This document shows, piece by piece, positions 25,866 to 34,067 of a stretch of DNA of 43,098 nt (within the stretch, counting starts at the first letter, position 1; each line of letters starts with the position of its first letter). The notes under the pieces were generated by a model, which was given only the letters and a program-made list of their open reading frames with translations, was not told where the DNA came from and ran no database searches. Source of the DNA: JAEUNX01 sp034004685 (GTDB lineage Bacteria > Pseudomonadota > Gammaproteobacteria > Burkholderiales > Rhodocyclaceae); NCBI GenBank assembly GCA_034004685.1, contig JAVEWG010000033.1, positions 1 through 43,098 of the forward strand, given 5' to 3'. A program made the translations under genes and the position numbers.

Positions 25866-26381
25866 ATGCTCCATATGAATGCCGTCCCCGCCAGTGCCCG
25901 CCCGGATGGGGATATGGAGGCGGGTTTTGCCCAGGAATTCCTGACCTTTACCCTGGGGGACGAGGAGTATGCCATCGACATTCTCAAGGTCCAGGAGATC
26001 CGGGGCTATGACGCGGTGACCCGGATCGCCAATACCCCGGAGTTCATCAAGGGGGTGGTCAACCTGCGGGGCACCATCGTTCCCATCGTTGATCTGCGCA
26101 TCAGATTCCAGCTTGGGCGGCCCGAGTACAACCAGTTTACGGTGGTGATCATCCTCAACGTGGCCGAGCGGGTAGTGGGCGTGGTGGTGGATAGCGTTTC
26201 GGATGTGATCATGCTGAGCCCCGATCAGATCAAGGAAGCCCCCCAGTTTTCCAGCGGTTCCAGCACGGATCACATTACCGGCATCGGGACGGCCGGGGAG
26301 CGCATGCTGATCCTGGTGGATATCGAGCGGCTGATGCTCAGCCCCCACATGGGACTCAGTGACGAACCTGCCCTTCAGTAA
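25866..26381 (+). CDS. cheW: chemotaxis coupling protein CheW
   Basis: A 171-residue adaptor that links receptors to CheA in signalling arrays. The two SH3-like lobes show the normal motifs: FLTFTLGDEEYAIDILKVQEIRGY, then NTPEFIKGVVNLRGTIVPIVDLR, and later VVDSVSDVIMLSPDQIK and the C-terminal LILVDIERLM. AGGAG lies six bases before the ATG at 25866, which fixes the start although the frame is open upstream. It may be driven by its own sigma-28 promoter and precedes a soluble receptor gene. Confidence 0.95.
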   Translation: MLHMNAVPASARPDGDMEAGFAQEFLTFTLGDEEYAIDILKVQEIRGYDAVTRIANTPEFIKGVVNLRGTIVPIVDLRIRFQLGRPEYNQFTVVIILNVAERVVGVVVDSVSDVIMLSPDQIKEAPQFSSGSSTDHITGIGTAGERMLILVDIERLMLSPHMGLSDEPALQ

Positions 26382-26457
26382 TTCGAGGCGGGCAAGGCCG
26401 GATCAACGGCTGGGGCGCCCAGGGCGCCCGGGCCTATCGCAAAGTTAGGAGCAGGAT

Positions 26458-28365
26458 ATGGCGGCAAACGAAGGCAAGACCAGCGGCAGGCAGGATGCGC
26501 CCACGGTCGAGGACAGCAAGGAGGGTGGTCTGGCGGCGGATTTGCAAGGGCAGATCAGCAAGTTGCAGATTGCCGTGGAGACCGCCTCCACCGCCCTTAT
26601 GATGGTGGATCGGGATTTCGTGGTGACCTGGGTCAATCGGGCCACCAACGAGCTCCTCACCCGCAGCGAATCGGCCTTCCGCCAGCTTTGGCCGGGTTTT
26701 GAAGCCAAGTCCATCGTCGGTTCCTGCATCGATCGCTTTCATAAGCACCCCGAGCATCAGCGCCGCCTGCTGGCCGACCCTTCCCGCTTGCCCTACCGCA
26801 CCGACATTTCGGTGGGGGATCTCAAGTTTTCCCTGTGCGTGAATGCCACCTACGATGTCCATGGGGTCTATGACGGCAATATTCTCGAGTGGGCCGACGT
26901 CACCGAGTTGCGCGCCCATGCCGGGCAGATCCAGGCCATCAGCCGGGCCCAGGCGGTGATTGAATTCGCCCTGGATGGCCGGGTGGTCGATGCCAATGAC
27001 AACTTTCTGAAGACGATGGGCTACACCCGGGAAGAAATCGTCGGCCAGCACCATTCCATGTTCGTGGCGCCCGACTACCGCTACAGCGCCGAATACCGGG
27101 CGTTCTGGGAGAAACTCGGGCGCGGGGAGTTCGATACCGGCCAGTACAAGCGGCTCGGCAAAGAGGGGCGGGAAGTCTGGATCCAGGCCAGTTACAACCC
27201 GATCCTGGACGCCAACGGCCGCCCCTTCAAGGTGGTCAAGTACGCCACCGACATCACCCAGCAGGTGCTGGCTTCCGAGGATCTCAAGCGAGCGGTGGAG
27301 GAAACCCGGGCCGTGGTGGCCGCCGCCCAGGAGGGGGATCTGACCCAGCGCATCGCTCTGGACGGCAAGAGCGGCCCCATCGAAGAACTGTGCGGCGGGG
27401 TCAATGAGCTGCTCGACAGCATGGCCGGGGTGGTGGCTCTGGTGAAGGATGCGTCGGGCGCCATCAGCACCGCCGCCGAGGAGATCGCCCAGGGTAATTC
27501 GGATCTTTCCGGCCGTACCGAGAGCCAGGCCTCCAGCCTGGAGGAGACCGCCTCCTCCATGGAGCAGCTGACCTCCACGGTCAGGCAGAACGCCGACAAC
27601 GCCCGCCAGGCCAATCAGCTGGCCCTGGGGGCGTCCGAGGTGGCCCTCAAGGGCGGGGAAGTGGTCAAGCAGGTGGTGGCCACCATGAGCGGGATTTCCG
27701 AGTCGTCCAGCAAGATTGCCGACATCATCGGGGTGATCGACGGCATCGCTTTCCAGACCAACATCCTGGCCCTGAATGCCGCGGTGGAAGCCGCCCGGGC
27801 GGGGGAACAGGGCCGTGGGTTCGCCGTGGTGGCCGCCGAGGTCCGCAATTTGGCCCAGCGCAGCGCCGCGGCGGCCAAGGAGATCAAAGCGCTGATCTCC
27901 GATTCTGCCGAGCGGGTCCATATGGGCTCCCAACTGGTGGGCAAGGCCGGCCAGACCATGGAGGAAATCGTCGCCTCGGTGCGCAAGGTGACCGCCATCA
28001 TGGCGGATATCTCTTCCGCCTCGGTGGAGCAGAGCAGCGGCATCGAGCAGATCAACCTGGCCATTAGCCAGATGGACGAGGTGACCCAGCAGAACGCCGC
28101 CTTGGTGGAAGAGGCCGCCGCCGCCGCCGAGAGCATGGAGGAGCAGGTCCGCAACCTGGTGGATGCAGTGGACAGGTTTCAGCTGGAGGATATCGAGCCC
28201 GCGCCGGTTCGCCGGGTGGCCCCCAGGCGGCCGGCGCCGGCCGCCGCCAAGGTGTCGCCGCTCCCCGTGCGCTCGGCCCCCCAGCCCCGCCGGGCGCCCT
28301 TGCCCAAGGTTCGCAAGAGCATGGGTGCGGTGCCGGATGGGGCTGAGGATTGGGAAGAGTTCTGA
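26458..28365 (+). CDS. soluble PAS-containing methyl-accepting chemotaxis protein with CheR/CheB-docking tail
   Basis: A 635-residue receptor without membrane segments. Two PAS-type sensor units occupy about residues 36-155 and 165-285 (the second with VIEFALDGRVVDANDNFLKTMGYTREEIVGQHHSMF, typical of Aer-like PAS domains). A HAMP-like element follows (about 288-322). The signalling domain has the hairpin tip FQTNILALNAAVEAARAGEQGRGFAVV from residue 432. Methylation-type Glu/Gln pairs are visible in SSLEETASSMEQL. After a Pro/Arg-rich flexible linker the protein ends DWEEF, a form of the xWxxF pentapeptide that tethers CheR and CheB. This fits its position just before cheR. The ligand is unknown; intracellular redox or energy sensing is an inference. 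Confidence 0.9.
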   Translation: MAANEGKTSGRQDAPTVEDSKEGGLAADLQGQISKLQIAVETASTALMMVDRDFVVTWVNRATNELLTRSESAFRQLWPGFEAKSIVGSCIDRFHKHPEHQRRLLADPSRLPYRTDISVGDLKFSLCVNATYDVHGVYDGNILEWADVTELRAHAGQIQAISRAQAVIEFALDGRVVDANDNFLKTMGYTREEIVGQHHSMFVAPDYRYSAEYRAFWEKLGRGEFDTGQYKRLGKEGREVWIQASYNPILDANGRPFKVVKYATDITQQVLASEDLKRAVEETRAVVAAAQEGDLTQRIALDGKSGPIEELCGGVNELLDSMAGVVALVKDASGAISTAAEEIAQGNSDLSGRTESQASSLEETASSMEQLTSTVRQNADNARQANQLALGASEVALKGGEVVKQVVATMSGISESSSKIADIIGVIDGIAFQTNILALNAAVEAARAGEQGRGFAVVAAEVRNLAQRSAAAAKEIKALISDSAERVHMGSQLVGKAGQTMEEIVASVRKVTAIMADISSASVEQSSGIEQINLAISQMDEVTQQNAALVEEAAAAAESMEEQVRNLVDAVDRFQLEDIEPAPVRRVAPRRPAPAAAKVSPLPVRSAPQPRRAPLPKVRKSMGAVPDGAEDWEEF

Positions 28366-28367
28366 GC

Positions 28368-29300
28368 ATGACCGGCAAACCCATGCCGCGGCCGGTGGCG
28401 GGCGGGAAAGTCGGGGCGGCCGCCCCTTCGGCCGCTCCACGGCCCGCCAGTCTGATCCTGCCCCGTTCGGGCGGGGAGCCCCGTGAATTCGAATTCACGG
28501 AAGTGGATTTCGAGCGGGTGCGCAAGCTGATTCATGAGCACGCCGGGATTTCCCTTTCACCGGCCAAGCACGACATGGTGTACAGCCGCTTGGCCCGTCG
28601 CTTGCGCCACCATGGGGACCGCAGTTTTTCCCAGTATCTGCGGCGCCTGGAGGGGGACTCCGTCGAATGGGAAACCTTCATCAACTCCCTTACCACCAAC
28701 CTTACCTCCTTCTTCCGGGAGGCTCATCACTTTGACATCCTGGCCGACCAGCTCAGGCACCTGGGCAGTCAGCGGCCCATCAAGATCTGGTGCTGCGCCG
28801 CTTCGACCGGCGAGGAACCCTATTCCCTGGCGATGGCCGCCTGCGAAACCTTCAATACCATGACGCCGCCAGTGCAGATTCTTGCCAGCGATATCGATAC
28901 CAACGTGCTGGCCCAGGGCGAGCGTGGGGTGTTCGCTCTGGATCGGGCGGAAAAGTTGAGCCCGGAGCGGCTGCGGCGCTTCTTCCTGAAGGGCACCGGC
29001 GCCCAGGCGGGCTATGCTCGGGTGCGGCCCGAGTTGCAGCGGCTGATCAACTTCCGCCGCATCAATCTGCTGGATTCCGGCTGGCCGGTGCAGGGGCCGC
29101 TGGATGCGATTTTCTGTCGTAACGTCATGATCTATTTCGATAAGCCCACCCAGTACCGCATTCTCCAGCGTTTCGCGCCGCTTCTGCAGCGGGAAGGCCT
29201 ACTCTTCGCGGGGCACTCGGAGAGCTTCATGCACGCTGCCGATCTCTTCCGGTCTCGGGGCCGCACCGTCTACGAGCGTGCCGATGCTGGAGTTCGATAG
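28368..29300 (+). CDS. cheR: chemotaxis protein methyltransferase CheR
   Basis: A 310-residue S-adenosylmethionine-dependent enzyme that methylates receptor glutamates during adaptation. The N-terminal helical domain contains NSLTTNLTSFFREAHHF. The SAM site includes WCCAASTGEEPYSLAM and ILASDIDTNVL, and the late motif is DAIFCRNVMIYFD. A Pro/Ala-rich N-terminal extension of about 35 residues precedes the domain. The ATG at 28368, two bases after the receptor stop, is chosen over an upstream TTG. It overlaps cheD at its end, so translation of cheR and cheD is coupled. Confidence 0.95.
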   Translation: MTGKPMPRPVAGGKVGAAAPSAAPRPASLILPRSGGEPREFEFTEVDFERVRKLIHEHAGISLSPAKHDMVYSRLARRLRHHGDRSFSQYLRRLEGDSVEWETFINSLTTNLTSFFREAHHFDILADQLRHLGSQRPIKIWCCAASTGEEPYSLAMAACETFNTMTPPVQILASDIDTNVLAQGERGVFALDRAEKLSPERLRRFFLKGTGAQAGYARVRPELQRLINFRRINLLDSGWPVQGPLDAIFCRNVMIYFDKPTQYRILQRFAPLLQREGLLFAGHSESFMHAADLFRSRGRTVYERADAGVR

Positions 29301-29904
29301 TCCTGGGGTGTCCGAGCACCTGGCCACCAACCTCTATTTCGACCGCACTTTCACCTGTGACGCGGTCAAGGTCCTGCCCGGGGAGTATTTCGTTACGACT
29401 CAGGAGATGGTCTTGGTGACGGTGCTGGGCTCCTGCGTGAGCGCCTGCATCCGGGATCGTGATCGGGGCATCGGCGGCATGAATCACTTCATGCTGCCCG
29501 ATTCGGACCGGGATGACGGCGTCCTGTCTGCCTCCGCCCGCTATGGCGCTTTCGCCATGGAAGTATTGCTCAACCATCTGCTTAAGCTCGGAGCGCGGCG
29601 GAGCAGCCTGGAAGCCAAGGTTTTCGGGGGGGGGCGGGTGATGGCGACCCTGGCCCAGAGTCGGGTGGGGGAGCGGAACGCGAGTTTCGTGCTGGACTAC
29701 CTCGCCACCGAGCGGATTCCGGTGGTGGCCCAGGATATGCTCGATGTGTATCCCCGCAAGGTCTATTTTTTCCCCTACTCCGGGCGGGTGATGATGAAAA
29801 AACTGGTGAAGGTCCGCAATGACACCCTGTTTGCCCGGGAAAGGGAGTATCTGGGACGCCTCCAGGGAGAGCAGGTGGCTGGCGATGTGGAATTGTTTGG
29901 TTGA
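29284..29904 (+). CDS. cheD: receptor glutamine deamidase CheD
   Basis: A 206-residue enzyme that deamidates specific glutamines in receptors. The catalytic Cys is in VTVLGSCVSACI and the His in GGMNHFMLP, the family's conserved pair. The C-terminal half shows the usual VFGGGRVM segment and ends in a tail (GDVELFG). The ATG at 29284 lies within the last codons of cheR; a GTG six bases earlier is an alternative start. In systems with CheC, CheD also regulates CheC, but no cheC is seen here. Confidence 0.93.
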   Translation: MLEFDSPGVSEHLATNLYFDRTFTCDAVKVLPGEYFVTTQEMVLVTVLGSCVSACIRDRDRGIGGMNHFMLPDSDRDDGVLSASARYGAFAMEVLLNHLLKLGARRSSLEAKVFGGGRVMATLAQSRVGERNASFVLDYLATERIPVVAQDMLDVYPRKVYFFPYSGRVMMKKLVKVRNDTLFAREREYLGRLQGEQVAGDVELFG

Positions 29905-29919
29905 GGGGTGGGAGTCCCG

Positions 29920-31020
29920 ATGGCTATCAAGGTACTGATTTGCGATGACTCGGCTTTGATGCGGGCGATGCTCACGGAGATCGTCAACGCCGCGCCGGAC
30001 ATGCAGGTGGTGGGTACGGCCGCCGATGCCTTCGAGGCCCGGGAGCGCATCAAGGCGCTGAGTCCGGATGTGCTGACGCTGGATGTGGAAATGCCCCGAA
30101 TGAATGGTTTGGAATTCCTGGATCGGTTGATGCGGCTGCGTCCCATGCCGGTGGTGATGATTTCTTCCTTTACCCGGGAAGGTTCGGACACCACCCTGCG
30201 GGCCCTGGAGCTGGGGGCCGTGGATTTTCTGGCCAAGCCCCGGCTGGATCCGGAAAAGGGCTTGGAGATCCATGGCTACGATATCCGGGAAAAAATCCGG
30301 GCAGCCAGCCAGGCGACGGTGCGGCGTTTGACAGGGCCGGTGGCCTCGCCCGCGGCGGGTGGCGGAGGGAAGGGGGCTTCGTCTTCAGACAGGCCCCGGG
30401 AACTGGCGGCCGCCACGGGACGCCTGGCCAGCGAGCGCTTGATTGCCATTGGCGCCTCCACCGGTGGCACCGAAGCGATACGGGAGGTGCTGACGGCCCT
30501 GCCGGCCCAGACCCCGCCAATCGTCCTAGTGCAGCATATGCCGGAGATGTTTACCGGCTCCTTCGCCAAGCGCCTGGATAGCCTGTGCCGGATCCAAGTG
30601 AAGGAAGCCGAAAACGGTGAAAAGATCCTTCCCAACACGGCTTATCTCGCCCCGGGCCACTCCCACTTGCTGGTTCGGCGGGGCCCTGGCGGTCTGGTGT
30701 GTGTGCTGTCGGACGGGGAACCGGTCAATCGCCATCGCCCGGCCGTAGACGTGCTGTTCCACTCGGTGGCCAAGGAGATGGGAGCCAATGCCCTGGGGGT
30801 GATCCTCACCGGCATGGGCAAGGATGGGGCCCAGGGCATGCTGGCCATGCGCGAGGCCGGGGCGTGGACCATCGCCCAGGACCAGGAGTCCTGCGTGGTC
30901 TATGGCATGCCCCGGGAGGCCGCGAACATCGGCGCCGCCGTGGAGGTTGCTCCCCTCAAGGAGGTGGCCGGCCGGCTGTGGCGGCGGCTATTGGCCAGCG
31001 GCGAACGGCGGCTGGCGTGA
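29920..31020 (+). CDS. cheB: chemotaxis response regulator/methylesterase CheB
   Basis: A 366-residue two-domain enzyme that removes methyl groups from receptors when phosphorylated by CheA. The receiver domain has Asp9-Asp10 and the phospho-acceptor Asp55 (LTLDVEMPRMNG). After a Gly/Ser-rich linker comes the esterase domain with a Ser-His-Asp triad: Ser in GASTGG, His in VQHMPEMFTGSFA and Asp in GMGKDGAQGM. GGGAG precedes ATG 29920. The order cheR-cheD-cheB is the usual betaproteobacterial one. Confidence 0.95.
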   Translation: MAIKVLICDDSALMRAMLTEIVNAAPDMQVVGTAADAFEARERIKALSPDVLTLDVEMPRMNGLEFLDRLMRLRPMPVVMISSFTREGSDTTLRALELGAVDFLAKPRLDPEKGLEIHGYDIREKIRAASQATVRRLTGPVASPAAGGGGKGASSSDRPRELAAATGRLASERLIAIGASTGGTEAIREVLTALPAQTPPIVLVQHMPEMFTGSFAKRLDSLCRIQVKEAENGEKILPNTAYLAPGHSHLLVRRGPGGLVCVLSDGEPVNRHRPAVDVLFHSVAKEMGANALGVILTGMGKDGAQGMLAMREAGAWTIAQDQESCVVYGMPREAANIGAAVEVAPLKEVAGRLWRRLLASGERRLA

Positions 31021-31058
31021 TCAACAACGATATTTCAAAGTCAGGGAAGGAAGCGTTG

Positions 31059-31364
31059 ATGGACGTGAGCATTCGTGCCGAAGCGGACAAGTGTGTCATT
31101 CGGTTGGGGGGGCGGTTCGATTTCAATGCCCACCGGGAATTCCGGGACGCCGTGGATAAGGCCCTGGTGCAAGTTGGAACTCAGCAGCTCCAGATTGACC
31201 TGGGGGAAGTGTCCTACCTGGACAGCTCGGCCTTGGGCATGTTGCTGATGGTCCGGGACAAGGCCCGGGGACTGGGAAAGACCGTGAGCCTGGTCAATAC
31301 CCGGGGGAGCGTCCTCCAGGTCCTGGAAATCGCCAACTTCGGCAAGCTGTTCGATATTTCCTGA
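31059..31364 (+). CDS. STAS-domain protein (anti-anti-sigma-factor-like)
   Basis: A 101-residue protein consisting of a single STAS domain, the fold of SpoIIAA-type phospho-switch antagonists. The phosphorylatable Ser lies in the motif SYLDSSALGMLLMV, and the GGRFDFNAHREFRDAV stretch is the usual N-terminal part. GGAAGG lies upstream of the ATG. It follows cheB by 38 bases and is the last gene of the block, in a place where other betaproteobacteria carry cheY/cheZ. No matching anti-sigma kinase or phosphatase is in the window, so its partner is unknown. A role in motility or c-di-GMP signalling is plausible. Confidence 0.85.
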   Translation: MDVSIRAEADKCVIRLGGRFDFNAHREFRDAVDKALVQVGTQQLQIDLGEVSYLDSSALGMLLMVRDKARGLGKTVSLVNTRGSVLQVLEIANFGKLFDIS

Positions 31365-31405
31365 GGGCCCTCTCGCCGGCGCCCTGGGGACCAGCGAGGT
31401 TCGCC

Positions 31406-32722
31406 CTATTCCTCGGCGAGGGCGACGGTCCCTTGATTGAGCAGGGCTAGCTGGCCCAGGAGCGAAGTTACCGTTTTGCGGTAGAGGGCCAACTCCTGTC
31501 CAACCAGGGGCCTTGCCGGGGGCAGGGCCACGGTCATGGGATCCCGGGGCTGGTCGTTGACGCGAAACTCATAGTGCAGGTGGGGGCCCGTGGCCCAACC
31601 CGTCTGCCCCACGTAGCCGATCACCTGGCCTTGATCCACCTTCTGGCCCCGCCGCAGGCCCCGGGCAAAGCCGTTCAGGTGTCCATAGGCCGTGGCGTAG
31701 CCTTCCCGGTGGCGCAGCACCACGAAATTGCCGTAGCCATTGCGCACCCCCACGAAGTCCACGGTTCCGTCCGAAGTGGCCTTGACGGCGGTTCCGGTGG
31801 GGGCCGCGAAATCCACCCCTTGATGCTGGCGCCAAGTCTTGAAGATGGGGTGCCGGCGCATCGAAAATCCGGACGAAACCCTGGAGAACTCCAGAGGGGA
31901 GCGCAGGAAGCCTTGCTTGAGGCTGCGTCCGTCCGCGGTGTAGTAGTCCTCCCGCCCGTCCGGGTGGCGGAAGAGAAAGACCTGATGGATCGTGCCGCCG
32001 TTTTCAAACTCCGCCGCCAGAATCCGTCCGCTGCCCACCTGCCGACCATTTTCGAAGAGGGTTTCGAACACTACGCTGAAGCGGTCGCCCTGGCGCAGAT
32101 CGGTATGAAAATCGATGTTCGTGCCGAAGAGTTCCACCAGTCGGTTGGCGATGGCATCGGGCACCCCGGCGGCGTCGGTGGCCGCGAACAGGGAGCTCTG
32201 GATACGCCCGTTGCGCATTTCCACCAGGGGGGTGGTGGCGGGGGTTTCCAGACTGATCCGGGGGGCTTGATCGGAGCCCGTCAAGACTACGCGCTGCTCG
32301 GTGCTACCCAGGGGGAGGGTCAGCCTCTCCACGCCGCCGTCGGCCCGGACGATGGCCGAGGCGGTCCTGCCCGGCCGGAGCTGGCGCAGGGCGTCCTGCC
32401 CCAGGGGGCTGGCGATCAGGGCCTGCAGTGCGGCCTCATCGGAAATGTCCAGGCGGCGGGCCAGGGAGGCCAGGGTGTCGCCCCGGCGGATCTGGGTTTC
32501 CTGGACGAAGGTCTGGTGTCCCGCCTCGGCTAGGGTCTGCTGGACGGCGAGGGTTTCCACGACGGTGGCGCGGGGAATGAGTTCTGTGTCGGGTGAAACC
32601 GCGATGGCGCCAATCACCGAGAGGGAAAGACCGATCCCGAGTCCGGCGGTGAGCCAGCGATGGCGGTGCCAGAGAGGGAGATTCGGCGTGACTTGGGCTA
32701 GAATTCGAAGCTTTTCCGGCAC
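31406..32722 (-). CDS. M23 family murein endopeptidase (MepM-like)
   Basis: A 438-residue envelope protein with one N-terminal membrane anchor (LTAGLGIGLSLSVIGAIAVS), a LysM/OapA-like segment (QIRRGDTLASLARRLDISD) and a C-terminal M23 zinc peptidase domain. The zinc ligands are His300 and Asp304 (RQHQGVDFAAP) plus His383 of HLHYEF (His381 and His383). Such enzymes cut peptidoglycan cross-links to allow wall growth. The GTG at 32722 is chosen because GGGGAG lies eight bases upstream; a TTG at 32761 is an alternative. It is divergent from tyrS, a common arrangement in betaproteobacteria. Confidence 0.9.
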   Translation of the reverse strand: MPEKLRILAQVTPNLPLWHRHRWLTAGLGIGLSLSVIGAIAVSPDTELIPRATVVETLAVQQTLAEAGHQTFVQETQIRRGDTLASLARRLDISDEAALQALIASPLGQDALRQLRPGRTASAIVRADGGVERLTLPLGSTEQRVVLTGSDQAPRISLETPATTPLVEMRNGRIQSSLFAATDAAGVPDAIANRLVELFGTNIDFHTDLRQGDRFSVVFETLFENGRQVGSGRILAAEFENGGTIHQVFLFRHPDGREDYYTADGRSLKQGFLRSPLEFSRVSSGFSMRRHPIFKTWRQHQGVDFAAPTGTAVKATSDGTVDFVGVRNGYGNFVVLRHREGYATAYGHLNGFARGLRRGQKVDQGQVIGYVGQTGWATGPHLHYEFRVNDQPRDPMTVALPPARPLVGQELALYRKTVTSLLGQLALLNQGTVALAEE

Positions 32723-32803
32723 TGTTGCGACTCCCCGGGACGAATTTCCGGAGTTTAACAAAAGTAATAGCCGGCCTGAAGTTTCCGAGAGTCAGAGGTT
32801 GAG

Positions 32804-34003
32804 ATGAATGCGGTTGCGAGCGCCCTGGAACTGATCAAGCGTGGGGCCGAAGAGTTGCTGGTGGAAGCCGAGCTGGTGGACAAGCTCGCTTCCGGCCGTC
32901 CATTGCGGGTCAAGGCCGGCTTCGATCCCACCGCCCCGGATCTGCACCTGGGACACACCGTGCTGCTCAACAAGCTGCGCCACTTCCAGGATCTGGGGCA
33001 TCACGTGATGTTCCTGATCGGGGATTTCACCGGCATGATCGGCGATCCTACCGGCAAGAACGCCACCCGCCCGCCCCTGACCCGGGAGCAGGTGGCGCAG
33101 AACGCCGTGACCTACCAGACTCAGGTCTTCAAGATCCTGGATCCGGCCCGTACCGAGGTGTGCTTCAACTCCGCCTGGATGAACGATCTGGGCTCGGCCG
33201 GCATGATCCGCCTGGCGGCTCATCACACCGTGGCGCGGATGCTGGAGCGGGACGATTTCTCCAAGCGCTATGCCTCCAACCAGCCCATCGCCATCCATGA
33301 ATTCCTCTACCCCCTGTGCCAGGGTTACGACTCGGTGGCCATGCGGGCGGACGTGGAGCTGGGGGGCACCGATCAGAAGTTCAACCTGCTGATGGGCCGG
33401 GAGTTGCAAAAGCATTACGGCCAGAGTCCCCAGACCGTGCTGATGATGCCTTTGCTGGAGGGCCTGGACGGGGTCAACAAGATGTCCAAGTCCCTGGGCA
33501 ACTACGTAGGCATCAACGAGCCGGCCGGGGAAATCTTCGGCAAGGTGATGTCCATTTCCGACGAGCTGATGTGGCGTTATTACCAGCTCCTGTCCTTCCG
33601 GGCCCAGGGGGAGATCGACCAGTTGCGCAGGGAGGTGGGGGAGGGCCGCAATCCCCGGGACGTGAAGGTTCTGCTGGCCCAGGAGCTGGTGGCTCGCTTC
33701 CATGACCAGGCTGCTGCCGAGCGGGCCCTGGCGGATTTCGAGGCGCGCTTCCAGCGGGGCGCCATGCCCGATGAAATGCCCGAGGTCCAGGTGGCGGTGG
33801 GGACGGCGGGGCTGCCGGTGGTGCAGGTGCTGCGCCAGGCGGGCCTCACCGGCAGCACTTCGGAAGCCATGCGGATGATCGATCAGGGGGGGGTGCGCAT
33901 CAACGGCGAGCGGGTGGCGGACAAGGGCTTGCTGCTCACGGCCGGGGAGTCCGTGGTACTGCAGGTGGGCAAGCGCAAATTCGCGAGGGTCGCCCTCACT
34001 TGA
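32804..34003 (+). CDS. tyrS: tyrosyl-tRNA synthetase
   Basis: A 399-residue class I synthetase that charges tRNA-Tyr. The ATP-binding motifs are HLGH (His48 to His51) and KMSKS (226-230). The C-terminal S4 RNA-binding domain includes GLTGSTSEAMRMIDQGGVRINGERV. The length and the KMSKS form fit the TyrZ-like subgroup and not E. coli TyrS. GAGG precedes the ATG. It is divergent from the M23 peptidase and convergent with the diguanylate cyclase, with no clear terminator in the 64-base gap between the latter two. Confidence 0.96.
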   Translation: MNAVASALELIKRGAEELLVEAELVDKLASGRPLRVKAGFDPTAPDLHLGHTVLLNKLRHFQDLGHHVMFLIGDFTGMIGDPTGKNATRPPLTREQVAQNAVTYQTQVFKILDPARTEVCFNSAWMNDLGSAGMIRLAAHHTVARMLERDDFSKRYASNQPIAIHEFLYPLCQGYDSVAMRADVELGGTDQKFNLLMGRELQKHYGQSPQTVLMMPLLEGLDGVNKMSKSLGNYVGINEPAGEIFGKVMSISDELMWRYYQLLSFRAQGEIDQLRREVGEGRNPRDVKVLLAQELVARFHDQAAAERALADFEARFQRGAMPDEMPEVQVAVGTAGLPVVQVLRQAGLTGSTSEAMRMIDQGGVRINGERVADKGLLLTAGESVVLQVGKRKFARVALT

Positions 34004-34067
34004 GGGGTTTGCCCCGTGGGCCCGAGGCGCGATGCCGAGGCCCCGGGTGTTGCAAAGGCCTGGGGGT

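Noticed and set aside
26434..28440. 668-codon minus-strand frame opposite the soluble receptor gene
   Set aside because: It is antisense to a clear methyl-accepting protein. No start signal or domain is recognisable.
34004..34067. Terminator between tyrS and the diguanylate cyclase gene
   Set aside because: Only a four-base GGGG/CCCC hairpin without a T-run is present.
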